Shown: positions 35,891 through 49,494 of the stretch, piece after piece
How positions within the stretch are numbered: the first letter of the stretch is position 1
Layout: the number at the start of each line of letters is the position of its first letter
Origin: Zeus faber
Lineage: Eukaryota; Chordata; Actinopteri; Zeiformes; Zeidae
NCBI GenBank assembly: GCA_960531495.1
Contig: OY482853.1
Span: forward strand, 4,363,065 to 4,427,064
DNA length: 64,000 nt
Reading direction: 5' to 3'
Position numbers and translations under genes: made by a program
Notes under the pieces: generated by a model
Database searches by the model: none
Told to the model about the DNA's origin: nothing
The model's input: only the letters and a program-made list of their open reading frames with translations

Positions 35891-36562
35891 CAGGGCTGCA
35901 CGATCATGGGTAAAATGATAATCACGATTATTTTGCTCAATATTGTGATCACAATTATTTATCATGGTTATTCATCCATTTTGGAGAACACAAGAAATGT
36001 ATTGTGCTTTGTAAATCAACAGAAAACTGCTTTCACAATAATAATGTTTTTACTAAACCTACAAATAAATAGGCTCTCATGTACAAATTTTTGAATAAAA
36101 ATAGGACTTTCTTAACATGAATTCAGTCTCCTTAAGGCTATATTTAATTTCAATTTCACCAAAAAAAAAAAAAAAAAAAAAAAAAAAAGAATGGCACCAC
36201 ATGACACCAAATAAAAATAATTAATCCAAAACAGGGATAGGTCTACCCCCAAGTGTAGAACAGCGGTGGCATAAATTGAGACTCCAATACACATCTCTGC
36301 TCCACTGTGTGAGCCAGTGTGTGTGAGCTCCACGGAGCCTGCAGCGGGCTCTCGCTGGCGCTCAGATGCACAGATTATTTACTTTGCCACATGGATAATG
36401 GCGATCAAAGGAAAAACAAGGGAAAATTTCACTCAGTTGCAAAATTTTGTGGCCGTGTTTGGGCTGTGATATCATCAGGGCACTGTCTTTTGGGAATCGG
36501 ACGCAAAACGGTGCAGAAAGGCGCCGCAACTGAAATCCGGGCCAGATCAATTAATTGTGGAG
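35891..36562 (-). mobile_element. hAT-like non-autonomous repeat 'Z', truncated copy
   Basis: Minus-strand blocks ttgcaactgagtg, cattatccatgtggcaaagt, gcgccagcgagagcc and a terminus at 35891 (cagggctgcacgatcatg on the plus strand) match 39089-40142. A 27-bp A run lies near 36161-36188. The 5' side is cut off next to a Tc1 relic. Confidence 0.6.
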
Positions 36563-36564
36563 GC

Positions 36565-37455
36565 CGGCACCGAGACGTCAGCCGCAGATCCTTTAAGTCC
36601 CGGAGGTTGTGAGGTGGGGCCCCCGTGCATCCGGCATGTTGTTCCAGCTCATCCCACAGATGCTCCATGGGATTGAGATCTGGGGAATTTGGAGGCCAAG
36701 TCAACACCTTGAACTCTTTGTCATTTTCCTCAAAGTATTCCTGAACAATTCTTGCAGTAAGGCAGGAAGCATTATCCTGCTGAACAAGGCCACTGCCATC
36801 AGTGAATACCGTTGCCATGAAGGGCTGTACTTGGTCTGCAACAATGTTTAGAAAGGTGGTACGTGTCAAAGTAACATCAACATGAATGCCAGGACCCAAG
36901 GTTTCCCAGCAGAACATTTCCCAGAGCATTACACTGCCTCCGCCGTCTTGCATTCTTCCATGAATGGGTCCTCGTGCCATCTCTTCCCCGGGTAAACCAG
37001 GCATACACTCACATGCCAATTGTAGGTGCTTTCAGGGGTGGACAGGGGTCAGCATGGACACTGTGAGAGCTCCCATACGCAGCAACCTGCCATGCACTGT
37101 GTGTTCTACACCTTTCTATCATAGCAACATTCACTGTTTCAACACTTTGTGCTACAGTCGCTCTTCTGTGGAATCGGGCCTTGGGCGTCCATGACCCTTT
37201 TGCCGGTTCACCGGTCGTCCTTCCTTGGAGCACTTTTGGTAGGTAGTAACCACTGCATACGGGAACACCCGACAAGACCTGTGGTTTTGGAGATGCTCTC
37301 ACACAGTCATCTAGCGATCACAATTTGGCCATTGTCAAAGTCGCTCAGATCCTTGGATCGGGATAAATCCTGCCTAATATATCCCACCCCTTGACAGGTG
37401 CCATTGCAACAAGATCAGTCAGTCAATGGTTTAAATGTTGTGGCTGATTGGTGTA
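36565..37455 (-). mobile_element. Tc1-like DNA transposon relic
   Basis: Read from 37455 down: the terminus gtatatacaccaatcagcc, gacaatggccaaattgtgat, a degraded DNA-binding region, then transposase C-terminal sequence (GGGSVMLWEMFCW, SGLVQQDNA, WPPNSPDLNPMEHLWDELE) in one frame from 37019. The QDNA aspartate and NPMEHLW glutamate of the DDE catalytic triad are visible. The region before the frame is shifted, and the 3' end is lost where repeat Z begins at 36562. Inactive. Confidence 0.85.
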
Positions 37456-37491
37456 TATACAATGTGTGTATATACTGTTTATAATGCGCGC

Positions 37492-37493
37492 GC

Positions 37494-37561
<68 letters not shown>
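37492..37561. repeat. (CA)n microsatellite
   Basis: CA run of about 70 bp with a cgcgcgcacacg lead-in, starting some 40 bp beyond a Tc1 terminus. Confidence 0.97.
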
Positions 37562-37563
<2 letters not shown>

Positions 37564-38104
37564 TTTAATTTGTTTAAACTGTAAAAGGTTTTACTAGGAA
37601 AGCCGGATTTGCCGCGTTCGTACTCTGAGGTACTTTAACTTGTAATATTATGTGATATTTTACATACAATACTTTGAGCACATTCAAGCTCTGAGTAGCA
37701 CTTTCTGTTCCTCTGGAAATAAGAAGCTCGTCGGATCATCCACAAGGTGCTTCAGCAGAAAACTCAATCTGGGCTTTTTAGGAAAACAGCCGTTAATCCC
37801 TTTATCGCAGCGTGTCCACAGAGACGACATGGTGTCGCGTCCGGCGTTTTGATAAACCCCACACATTGCCCCTCACCACGTTGCTCCATTACGTTCGTCC
37901 AATTCTCTGCCCGTTGGAGCAGGTGGAGCAGCAGCCACGCATGATAATACACACAGAGTGCTAGACTGGAATACTCAAATCATACTGAGGTTAGGGTACA
38001 GCAACTTTAAAAAGGTTCAGATTCTGATCTGGGTAAAAGTAGTTTTCTAAATAACAACTTGAGTAGTAACGTTTTGAGTCACTTCCTCTTTCTTTTGTTA
38101 TTTT

Positions 38105-38878
38105 GAGTCAGATGTGTTTTCTGTGGACACTGTGGAGGAGTACAAGTACCTGGGGGTGTACTTCAATAACAAGTTGAACTGGACCAGAAACACCGAGGCA
38201 GTCTACAAAAAGGGCCAAAGCCGACTCTACTTCCTACGGAGGCTGAGGTCCTTTAACATCTGCCGGACGATACTGAGGATGTTCTATGAGTCTGTTGTGG
38301 CCAGTACCATCTTCTTGATGTCACATGCCGGGGCAGTGGGCTGAGGGTCGCAGACAACAACAGACTAAACAAACTAACCAGGAGGGCGGTGATGTCGTAG
38401 GAGAGGAGCTGGACACCCTGACGACTGTGGCAAAGAGGAGGATGCTGTCCAGGCTTCAGTCCATCTTGGACAACGTCTCACACCCTCTCTACGACACACT
38501 GGCCCAGCAGAGGAGCACCTTCAGCAGAAGACTCCTCTTACCCAGATGCACCACAGTGCGCCACAGGAAATCATTCCTGCCTGTGGTCCATCAATCTCTA
38601 CAACGCCTCCCTCAGAGAGTCTCTGTTATCTGACCTCAAAACACGGACTTCCACTTCTGCACCTTCTTCTTTTTGCACATTTTTAACTGTACATTTTACA
38701 CTCTATATAGACATGTTTATAACATATAGATATGTTCATATATATATTTATATATAAATATGTTTCTTAGTAATTATTATATGTTGTATGTAAATATGTT
38801 GTATGTAGATTTGGAGCTGTAACAAAAGTAATTTCCCCGTGGGATTATTAAAGTATTTCTGATTCTGAAACAGGGATG
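38105..38878 (+). mobile_element. LINE 3' fragment (Rex1-like)
   Basis: C-terminal reverse-transcriptase flank: VDTVEEYKYLGVYFNNKLNW, YKKGQSRLYFLRRLRSFNIC, then after a stop and frame change LNKLTRRAV and ILDNVSHPLYDTLAQQRSTF. Ends aagtaatttccccgtgggat and a ctgattctga tail. The YKKGQSRLYFLRRLRSFN wording is typical of fish Rex1-type LINEs and differs from the other LINEs here. 5' truncated. Confidence 0.8.
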
Positions 38879-39088
38879 GGGCCAAAAGAGTTTATTAACA
38901 GAAGTACAATAGAGTCCCTTTCCATAATACCAATAAAAAACAGATAATGCAGCTTTTTATTGCTGGTACTATTTGACAATATTCTGTGAGTCTTGCTTTC
39001 AAAAAGGAGATTTAATGTATTTAAGTCTTAATCGTTTGCGTCTTTAACTCAACTCAATAGTAAAGTGTTCAGCAGAATGTGCCATTAA

Positions 39089-40142
39089 TAGGGCTGCACA
39101 ATTAATCCTATATTAACCGCAATGTCGATACTGGCCTAATCAATTAATTTACCGTGGCCAAGGACAATTTTCTTTTTCAATTTGGTCCGCTCTCAGCATC
39201 CGATTCAAATAAAGACATTGCGCTAATGACATGACTGACCAAACACACCGAAAAAGTTTTGCAGCTGAGTGCAATCCGCCCTTGTTTTTCTTCTGATCGC
39301 AATTATCCATGTGGCAAAGCAAACAGTGTGTGCATCCGTGCGCCAGCGGGAGCCTGCTGCCCGCGCTGCGGAGCGGGCAGGCGTATTACAGTCTCCATTT
39401 ACGCATACGCCACTGCTCTATACTCACCTGTTTTACGAATGATCAGACTTACATACATATAAAACGTAAAACTTAGGGATATCAGGCTGAACATCACAGG
39501 ACTTAACTGTTGTGGGGAAACAAGTCTGCAGTATGAATTTGACAGATGTGTGAGCCTCCTTTCTTATTGAACACAGGGGGAACAGTGTCTGACAGCAACA
39601 TTCTCAGCTGTCAGGATGCCTTTTCCCTGCTATAATGGAGGGGGTTTTAAGGAGACAAATTGCGGTGAAAGCGTACTTGTTGGGACAGAAAACCATCAGA
39701 TAGTTTTTGTGAACGCGCTCTTCCTTCGCCGTTTGAATGGGGGTGGGGCTGGGGGGGAAACAGATCTCGATGGGGGAAAAAATGGCTGGGGGGGGCTGTT
39801 TTTTTTTCTTGCAAGAAACCTGCAGGTGTAATATAACTGACCTTCTTGTTCGGGATAAATTCTTTTTATTTGGAGACATGTGGTGGCACTCTTTTTTTTT
39901 TTCGTAAAATGTTATTTATATATAGCCTTAAGACTGAGCTGATGTGAAAAAAGTCATATTTTGTTTCAAAGATTTGTACATTTGACTATACTCATTTATA
40001 GGTTCATGAAATAAATGGTTATGTACAGTACTTATGTTATATACTATACTTGTGAAAGCAGTTTTCTGTTGATTTACAAAGAATAATAAAATAATTGTGT
40101 TCCCCAAAATGGATGAAGTGATCACAATATTGGGCAAAATAC
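39089..40142 (+). mobile_element. hAT-like non-autonomous repeat 'Z'
   Basis: Starts tagggctgcacaattaat. Internal blocks (attatccatgtggcaaag, gcgccagcgggagcc) and the right end (gtgatcacaatattgggcaa) match the minus-strand copy at 35891-36562. The last 20 bp of the right terminus are missing. Confidence 0.6.
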
Positions 40143-40189
40143 TCCAGGCTTAAGACCTGGGTTGGAGTTAGAAAACCTGCCCTTCTAGT

Positions 40190-40832
<643 letters not shown>

Positions 40833-40956
40833 ATCACCATGAAAACTGTTCCTAAATCAATAATTGATTTAGGAACAGTTTTCATGGTGATAGGGTTGAA
40901 ATTAAACTTGAACCACTAAAATTATTTTAGTGGTTCAAGTTTAATTTCAACCCTAT
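40833..40956. repeat. two abutting perfect palindromes
   Basis: 40833-40891 has 29-nt arms around a single base (40862). 40890-40956 has 33-nt arms around a single base (40923). Both are perfect and share the bases at 40890-40891. The arm sequences are unrelated to each other. Confidence 0.97.
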
Positions 40957-41077
40957 ACAGACCCAGATCAGGCCTAATTTTAGACTAAATCACACTTTTA
41001 ATCTGCACTAACTGAAACGGCCTTTCTCAGTCGTGGTTTAACAGGATACCGCCAGGGATCGCCAAGTTAAATTCAAA

Positions 41078-41850
41078 GGGGACCTATTATGAAAAACTCA
41101 CTTTTTCTGTGCTTATGCACATACATTTGGGTCTCTGATGTGCCTACTAACACACAACCCAGTCAGTTTTTGTGCTATTTCAGAAAACATGTGGTGAAAC
41201 ACGGCGTTCAGATTTGTGTCTCAGTCCCACGTCACATTGAGTCTCATTAGAATTAGAAGTGCCAACCATCTGAGAGTAACCCGTCCCACGGCTAGAGAAA
41301 TAACACGGAATATAACAAGTGACACTGGAAAGACCAGCACAAATCTTTTAATAGAAAAAGCAATTGATACCAACATGTCCATGACAAAAATGCAAATAAG
41401 TAAGTATTTAAAAAAATCAAAGAAGTAAAAAAAAAAAAAATGTTCTAAGCATGCGGTACATACCGGTGTTTTTATTGTAGATGTTTTAGTTTATTAATTG
41501 TATTTTCGGACATTTACATGAAACAAACAATCCCTGCATGAGAGAGTTTCGGTGCGGTTTCTCCCACAAGCTTGAAGCACGGCAACAAAAGTGAAAACAA
41601 ACTTTGAAATGAGGCCTTGTAAATCGAATGAATGAAGATTCAGCAACTGCATTGATTATTTCTCGCCTCACATTTGTTCGGAAACCTATTTTGGTGGACT
41701 GATGAGGTGAAATCAGTGAAAGTTAAGGTACTTCTTACTACGGGCTCACAGAACTGAAGCAGTTCTGGAGTGGGCGTGGGGAGCAGCAGCATTTTCATTT
41801 AAAGCAACACACACACTGAAATGGAGCGTCAGGAACAGGAGGGGTATAGA
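41078..41850 (+). mobile_element. non-autonomous repeat, ggggacctattatg family
   Basis: Begins ggggacctattatgaaaaac, and its first 170 bp match 300-515 inverted. A second block at about 41735-41850 (gaagcagttctggagtgggc) looks like interior sequence of the same family as seen in other fish. The sequence between them carries no clear gene. The far terminus was not found. Confidence 0.45.
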
Positions 41851-42572
41851 GAATTGAACCATCTAGTAGCTGGTTCCCTCCCAGGATAGCTGGCGCTCAA
41901 CACTGGCAGTTTTATCTGGTAAAGCGAATGACTCGAGATAATAAACCAGCCCTGAAAATGTATGGTGCTGGGCAGACAAAAGAAAACGCCCTGGGCGCCC
42001 CACCACCGCCAACGTGAGGTGGATGTGGTGGAGGTGATTCGGCCGACGCTGCCTCCATGTCCGCCTCCGTGCCCTGCGGTAGCTTTTTTGACACCTCCCG
42101 CTTAAAACCCCCAAAGAATCAGAAGGACCACCAGGCCCCGCTTTCACGGTCTGTACTCATACTCAAAATCAGGATCAAGCGAGCTCTTGCTCTTCTGCTC
42201 CACGGCACGTTTCACTCCTCCCTGAGCTCGCCTGGCCCTCACCCAACTATGAGCTTTTTGACTGCAGAAACTTTAAGATATACTATTGGAGCTGGAATAC
42301 CTGCAGTTGCTGGTACCAGATTTGCCCTCCAATTGGTACTAGTTAAAGGATTTAAAGTGTATTCATTCCAATAAAAGGGCCTCAAAAGAGTCCTGTATTG
42401 TTATTTTTATTATGGAATTTCCAGCGGTCTACTTTGATTGTGGTGAGACTGCTCTGCACCTACATTAATAAAACACCTTCTGCCCGTATAAAGGGGAACC
42501 CCAGCGGTGCAAGGTCACACGAGACAAAGTAAACATGGGGCCATGGGTCCAGAACCACCAGAGTATTGGCAC

Positions 42573-42582
<10 letters not shown>

Positions 42583-42633
<51 letters not shown>

Positions 42634-42638
42634 TACCC

Positions 42639-42673
<35 letters not shown>
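42583..42673. repeat. compound (CA)n microsatellite
   Basis: CA runs broken by catac and accccta, preceded by a short (AT)n. Confidence 0.96.
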
Positions 42674-42676
<3 letters not shown>

Positions 42677-42679
42677 AGT

Positions 42680-44290
42680 CCCAGCGATTGCACTAATGTG
42701 AAAATTTGCCAAAAAACACAAATAAACAATAACTAACGTTCTTCTGCACAACATAAATTGGAAACCCCCCCATTAACCAAAAATAGTATGTTCACAAACT
42801 CTTACGACTGGTCACAGCTTCACCACATATTTTTGTTTGAAATGTAACCGAAATCAAGATAAATGTAAAATGATATTAATATTTATTTTTAAAATCAATA
42901 CTGAGATCAGCCCTTATCTACTCTTAAAGGCCATCGCACTTTCCCTTCAAGAGTGTAAGTCGCCACTTGACGTGACCTCTCTGCTGCGTGCGACCACACC
43001 GGATCAGTTATTTATGACGTTACGCTATTTACAAGAAAAATATTTCAAGAACTTTGTATACGAAAGTCAATACTTTGTGACAGAAATTCAATATTTTCCT
43101 TTGCCTTTCTTTGAGAATATTAAATTCAATGCTTTTTTAATACTTTTAAGACCCCGCAGGTACCCTGTTTAAAATAGTCTCAGACTTCCTCTAGTCTTGG
43201 CTTAAAAAAATAATCAGATTTCCAGAAGGAAGGTAACAGCTAATCTAGGTCTAAGCAAAGGCTTAAACCTGACCAGAGGCAGGTTTATGTTTATCTTATG
43301 AAAATCCCATAATGCATCTGCATCCTAAAATGCAGCGTGCAAGTGTAGTAGACCTGTAAAGAATATTAACAGGTATGTTAAACATGTATTTGACATCAAT
43401 ACATTGTTTTTGCAGAAGCCATTACCAAAAAACAAACCGGAATAGGAAAGAAGGCTGCTTTGCCTTTTTTTGGTTGATGAGGAAATTCTACTGTATTTTA
43501 TTAAAACAAAAACAAACAATACTACAGTTTTCACACCAAAATTAGCGGGTTGACCTGTTTTTTTGTTTTTTGTTTTTTTTAACCCGGGTCAACACACTAA
43601 AAATAGGCGTTTGACACCTTTCCCATTGCCAGGAAAACCGGCATTTTTTCTGGTGCGTCACGGTCATGCAGAAAAAAGTCAATAACTTCTGATTTTGGAT
43701 TCTAAATGGGATATTAAATGATAGAATGATACACGGATATTCCCGTCTATTTATGGGCCAGCGTCCGGAACTTCAACGTACATCGCATCGTGTCGGTAAA
43801 GAGGCCAAAATGAATGGGTCGCCCAGGGTGTCCTGTTCACACCAGAGCCGATCGGAGGTGGAACCGATTAAAACCCGGGTCTATTGCCGGATCATTTCAC
43901 CCGGGACTGAGACCCTGGTTTTTCCTTTCCCACTGATGACAAATGCCAGATATTACCGGGTTTTTGGTGCAGTGGGAAAGGGGTATGATAATAAAAATGA
44001 CCTTCGCAAGACCGTCATCTTTGAAAATAAGCTTCAGGGATCTCCCCCAAAGTGCAAATTCCTTCAGCACGAAGCAGCAGATGTTTGAAGGTCCTTGGCA
44101 TTTCCCTCCCACTATTCCCAAATTCCCTGGACTACTTGGCTCAGCCTTGGGAAATAAAAGCAGAAAGGTATCGTGCTTATTGTGTTTTCTCTTTTAACAC
44201 TGCTTCTATCCCGAGAGGACGCAGTGAATAAGTGGTGTCTCCCCACAATGGAATAACCAACTACTCCAAGGCCATCCAGGCTACCTTACA
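42680..44290. other. intron 1 sequence, degraded repeats
   Basis: The block near 43685-43740 (ttggattctaaatgggatat, atgatagaatgatac) recurs at about 51243-51280, so an old dispersed repeat is present. The rest is unrecognised. Confidence 0.35.
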
Positions 44291-44415
44291 TTAGACCACT
44301 GACAGATGAAGTGAATAACATTGATCATCTGGTTCCAATGGCACCTGTCAAGGGGGGGAATATACTAGGTAGCAAGTGAAGAGTCAGTTGTTGAAGTTGA
44401 TGTGTTGAAGTTGAT

Positions 44416-45121
44416 GTGTTACATTTACATTACATTTACATTTAGTCATTTAGCAGACGCTTTTATCCGAAGCGACTTACAAGGGAGAATAACATTCAAG
44501 CTACATTGCGACAGAGATTAGTGTAACAACAACATTGGTGTAACAATAAATACTGCAAGGCGGTGCTAAGTAATTGTAGGTTAGGACAGGAGGTACTCAC
44601 TGAAGAGCTGGGTCTTCAGGTGCTTCTTAAAGACAGAGAGGGAGGTCCCCGCTCTGGTTATTTTTGGCAGCTCGTTCCATCAACGTGGAACTACAAATGA
44701 GAATAGCCTGGATTGCCGTGGCTGTACGGCCGGCAGAGCCAGGCGACGCTCATTTGACGAGCGCAGCATCCGGGGGGCAACATGTGCTCTTACAAGAGCA
44801 TTTAAGTAGGCGGGAGCATTCCCAACAATCACTCTGTAGGCCAGCATGAGAGACTTGAACTTGATGCGGGCGGCTACAGGTAACCAGTGGAGCTCGATGA
44901 GCAGCGGAGTGACATGTGCCCTCTTTGGCTGGTTGAACACCAGTCGCGCCGCCGCATTCTGTATCATCTGTAGTGGCTTCACCGCACAGGCCGGCAAGCC
45001 TGTTAAGAGGGCGTTGCAGTAGTCGAGACGGGACATCACCAAGGTTTGTACCAGCAGTTGAGTGGCATATTGGGTCAGGTACGGCCTGACTTTTCGGATG
45101 TTGGTTAGTGTTGAAACGACA
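44416..45121 (-). mobile_element. L2-clade LINE 3' fragment
   Basis: Minus-strand frame from about 45120: RKVRPYLTQYATQLLVQTLV, SRLDYCNALLTGLPACA, LQMIQNAAARLVFNQPKRAH, LHWLPVAARIKFKSLMLAYR. This is the C-terminal end of an L2-type LINE. Its 3' tail at 44416-44482 (tagtcatttagcagacgc, ttttatccgaagcgacttac) ends in ATGTAA-type repeats and is nearly identical to the SINE tails in this window. Confidence 0.85.
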
Positions 45122-45124
45122 TGT

Positions 45125-45341
45125 TGCTCACATGGGGTTTCCTCCACCTACCATCAGTAAGGATCCCCACCAAAAACATGCACACATCATCGTCTGACCA
45201 CGATTGACACTTGGTAGCAGGTATCAAATGCAGAGGCTGCATTTCACTGGCCACCATCCAAAGCATGTGCATGTGCAGGTGTGTGTGCGTATGCATGTGT
45301 TGTAGTGTGGTGTGTTGCGTGACAATTAAAGATTCTTCTTC
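45125..45341 (+). mobile_element. probable LINE 3'-end scrap
   Basis: Ends gcgtgacaattaaagattct followed by (TTC)n, as LINE 3' ends do. It lies between the L2 fragment and the second Tc1 piece. No protein part. Confidence 0.4.
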
Positions 45342-45416
45342 TTCTAGACGACTGGGTCAGAGCATCTCCAAAACCACAGGTCTTGTGGGCTGTTCCCGCT
45401 ATGCAGTGGTTAGTAC

Positions 45417-46066
45417 TCGGGGTATCACAATACAGATTCAAAATCGAAAAGCGATCGAAATGAGCGTTGGATTTCGAACTTCGAAATTACAAGCAGGTTC
45501 ACCATCGTTTTGTCCGACATGGATCTCGACCGCCAAGACAAAATAGATATGATCTTTAATATAACGTAATCTGAAAATAAACTGCGTACTGTACGGTTGA
45601 AGCGGAGCTTTGGGGGGTGGGGAACCCAAGCTCGAGCCGTAGGAGGCGGAGCTCGCAGCTTGTGCGTTCATATAATTTAAAGAAAAGGTGTGCTCCGATT
45701 CAATAAAATATGATATATTTATCAATATGTCTACTTGATTTGTCCACTTGAGAGGGCAGAACAGAGTACCGGCAGCTTGTGAGAAGTGTCCGAACGCGCT
45801 CCATAAGAGTAGTTAACGTTAGGGATAAGATCTATGGCTCTCACGGCTCCCAAGCATTTTTTTCATCTATGAAATTGTATGAAATATTTTGTTTATATTT
45901 ATTCCACTGCAAAAAAATAACATTATTTATAATTATTTAATGTGACCAGACTCAAAGTTACTTATTGAGAAACAAGTACATTGTTTAAATCGAAAATCAA
46001 TCAAATCGTGACCTTAAAATCAAAAGTCATATCGAATCATAGACCTGGAGAATTGTGACACCCTTA
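45417..46066. mobile_element. hAT-like MITE, 650 bp
   Basis: Ends tcggggtatcacaatac and, inverted, taagggtgtcacaattc. Flanked by an exact 8-bp target duplication, gttagtac, at 45409-45416 and 46067-46074. Removing one duplication copy plus the element restores an uninterrupted Tc1 sequence. No transposase. Confidence 0.85.
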
Positions 46067-46249
46067 GTTAGTACCTAACAAAAGTGCTCCAAGGAGGACA
46101 ACCGGTGAACAGGAAACAGGGTCATGGGAACCCAATATGCACATGGGGAGTGAAGTGTAGTCCGTCTGGTTCGATCCCACTGAAGAACTACTGTAGCACA
46201 AAGTGAACGGTGCTATGATAGAAAGGTGTCTTGCCACACACAGTATTAC

Positions 46250-47770
<1,521 letters not shown>

Positions 47771-47822
47771 AGGGCTGGATGATAGGCCAAAAACGTTATC
47801 ACAAGGTTTTTTTTATATATAT

Positions 47823-47945
47823 ATATTTAAAGTCCCTGTAAAGTGAATTAATTAACATTATTCATGTTAGGAAGTAGTCGCTGAAAACGTGTGAAAAGAC
47901 TGAACGATGTCGTCCTGAATTGTGAAGTTAAACCGTTACACTGTT
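47823..47945. mobile_element. second copy of the end of the 18.2-kb element
   Basis: ttaaagtccctgtaaagtga ... cattattcatgttag ... gacgtcgtcctgaattgtg-type blocks match the reverse complement of 18840-18968. Only this end is present. Confidence 0.6.
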
Positions 47946-48149
47946 GTAACGCTGGTGCTGTTGTTGGTGCCGCTAACCTTATAGCTTAACTTACCTTAAC
48001 GTTGCTGCTGCTAACCTTGTACCTAAACTTAACCCTCGCTTGCCTTAGACCTCAACTTAACGTAAACTCGTACCTCGACTTAACCATCTCTAACCTGAGT
48101 GACCTTTCCGGTTCCGGTGACGTCATTGCATGTGTGTTGCTGCTGTGGT

Positions 48150-48315
48150 TTTTAATGTTGCATTGCTGTTGTTGCTGCTGGTGTCGATGTTGCTGCTGCC
48201 GTTGTTGTTTCTGTGGCTGTTGTTGCTGTTGTTGATATTTTCTGTTGCTGTTGCAGCCACTGTGGCTGGAGTCGCTTTTGTTGTTGCTTCTGTTGTTGCT
48301 GTTGTTTCAGAGGCA
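48150..48315. repeat. (TGY)n-rich trinucleotide tract
   Basis: Imperfect ttg, ctg and tgc triplets. Gives long Leu- or Cys-rich frames on one strand and Gln- or Thr-rich frames on the other; non-coding. Confidence 0.75.
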
Positions 48316-48344
48316 TTTTTTTGTAATGACCGGCTGACAACTAC

Positions 48345-48438
48345 GTTCTCTCTTTCATTTTTGTATTTCTTTGTGAAGCGCATTGCGTTGACCTGGTATT
48401 AAATGCGCTCTATAGATGAAGTGTGACTTGACTTGACT
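48345..48438 (+). mobile_element. LINE-like 3' tail
   Basis: gtgaagcgcattgcgttgac ... taaatgcgctctatagatga then (acttg)n, a common fish retroposon 3' end. Confidence 0.5.
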
Positions 48439-48574
48439 CACCATTTTTGTGGTCTCGATATTTTGGGACAGGACTAAATCATGACTCCATGATGTGGAGC
48501 AGTCATACTCGGCATGGCCCCGCCCCTGGGAATAAACACCTGGGGTAAAAGGCATATATGGGTAAAAGGCATAT

Positions 48575-49075
48575 AAAAGGTATATATTATATACATTTAA
48601 ATATATAATATAATCATCATTGTTGTCTGAGAACCGTCTGAAAGGTTACTGAATCTGGGCTCTGTGATTACATGCCTGAACGTTTGGAGCAGACCGAGGG
48701 ACTCTCTCCGACCGTGTCAGACCAGAGGTCACTGAGGAAGACCGGCACCGTCAGCTCCAGAGCTCCCTCGTCCCCGCTGCGCGCTGTCCAGCCGGAGAGC
48801 ACCGCGGCCGGGGAGAGGGCGGAGGAAGCACCGGCGCTCCTGTTGTGCGATTGGCTGTTTTTGCCACATGGTTGTTTCTCTGCTCTGTACGATTGGCTGT
48901 TCATGTCACGTTGTGGTTTCTCTGCTTTGTACGATTGGCTGCTTGTGTTGTGTCTTTGTAGGAAGAGGAAAACTGACTCTGTATCGAAAATCATATCAAC
49001 CATCGTTATCATGGAAGATTTTATTGTGAAAATGATCAAGATCGTTTTATCGCCCAGCCCTAGTTTAAAAAGTAT
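48575..49075 (+). repeat. left arm of a 0.5-kb inverted duplication
   Basis: Blocks catcattgttgtctgagaac, gtttggagcagaccgaggga, gaccgtgtcagaccagaggt, gattggctgttcatg and aaaatgatcaagatcg match the reverse complement of 50098-50640 in order. The inner end (cgcccagccct) resembles the agggctgggcgat ends of many fish DNA elements. Confidence 0.8.
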
Positions 49076-49300
49076 TTTCTAGCCCAGTGTTTGGAGCAGG
49101 GTCCTCCATTCACATGTAGAGGGAGAATTTGTGATATGAGACTAGATATGTTCTGGGAATTGGTTGTGGTAAGATTGTGATATGAGGAAATGTTTTTAAG
49201 AAGCATGACTAAATAAATAAATAATAAATAAATTGTGTGTAAATATCTTTACACACAATCAGCTCGAACTTGCGACTTTCAGCTCACCACCAGCTCTACC

Positions 49301-49494
49301 TCAGGAGGTAGAGCTGGTGGTCTAGTAATCTAAAGGTTGCTGGTTGGATCCCAGGCTCCTCCTGCTAGCATGCTGTAGTGTCCTTGAGCAAGACACTTAA
49401 CCCCTAATTGCTCCTGATGGCTGCGTCCGTCAGTGTTTGAATAATTGTAAGTCGCTTTGGATAAAAGCGTCTGATCAATGCAATGTAATGTAAT
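49301..49494 (+). mobile_element. tRNA-derived SINE with inverted head
   Basis: Plus-strand copy: ctcaggaggtagagctgg, B-box region ggttggatccc, tail tggataaaagcgtctgatca ending (ATGTA)n. Its first bases are preceded by their own reverse complement (see finding at 49286-49321). Confidence 0.85.

Larger units (their letters stand above)
44293..46245 (+). mobile_element. Tc1-like relic split into three pieces
   Basis: Colinear Tc1 pieces: 44293-44415 (gaccactgacagatgaagtg ... ggcacctgtcaag), 45342-45416 (gacgactgggtcagagcatc ... gcagtggttagtac) and 46075-46245 (caaaagtgctccaagg ... gctatgatagaaaggtgtc). They match the N-terminal half of the relic at 36565-37455 in order. The first gap holds LINE-derived sequence (44416-45341), the second a hAT-like element (45417-46066). 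The catalytic half is absent. Confidence 0.8.

Noticed and set aside
48002-48402. Leu/Cys- and Thr/Gln-rich frames on both strands
   Set aside because: They derive from an imperfect trinucleotide repeat; both strands are open for the same compositional reason.
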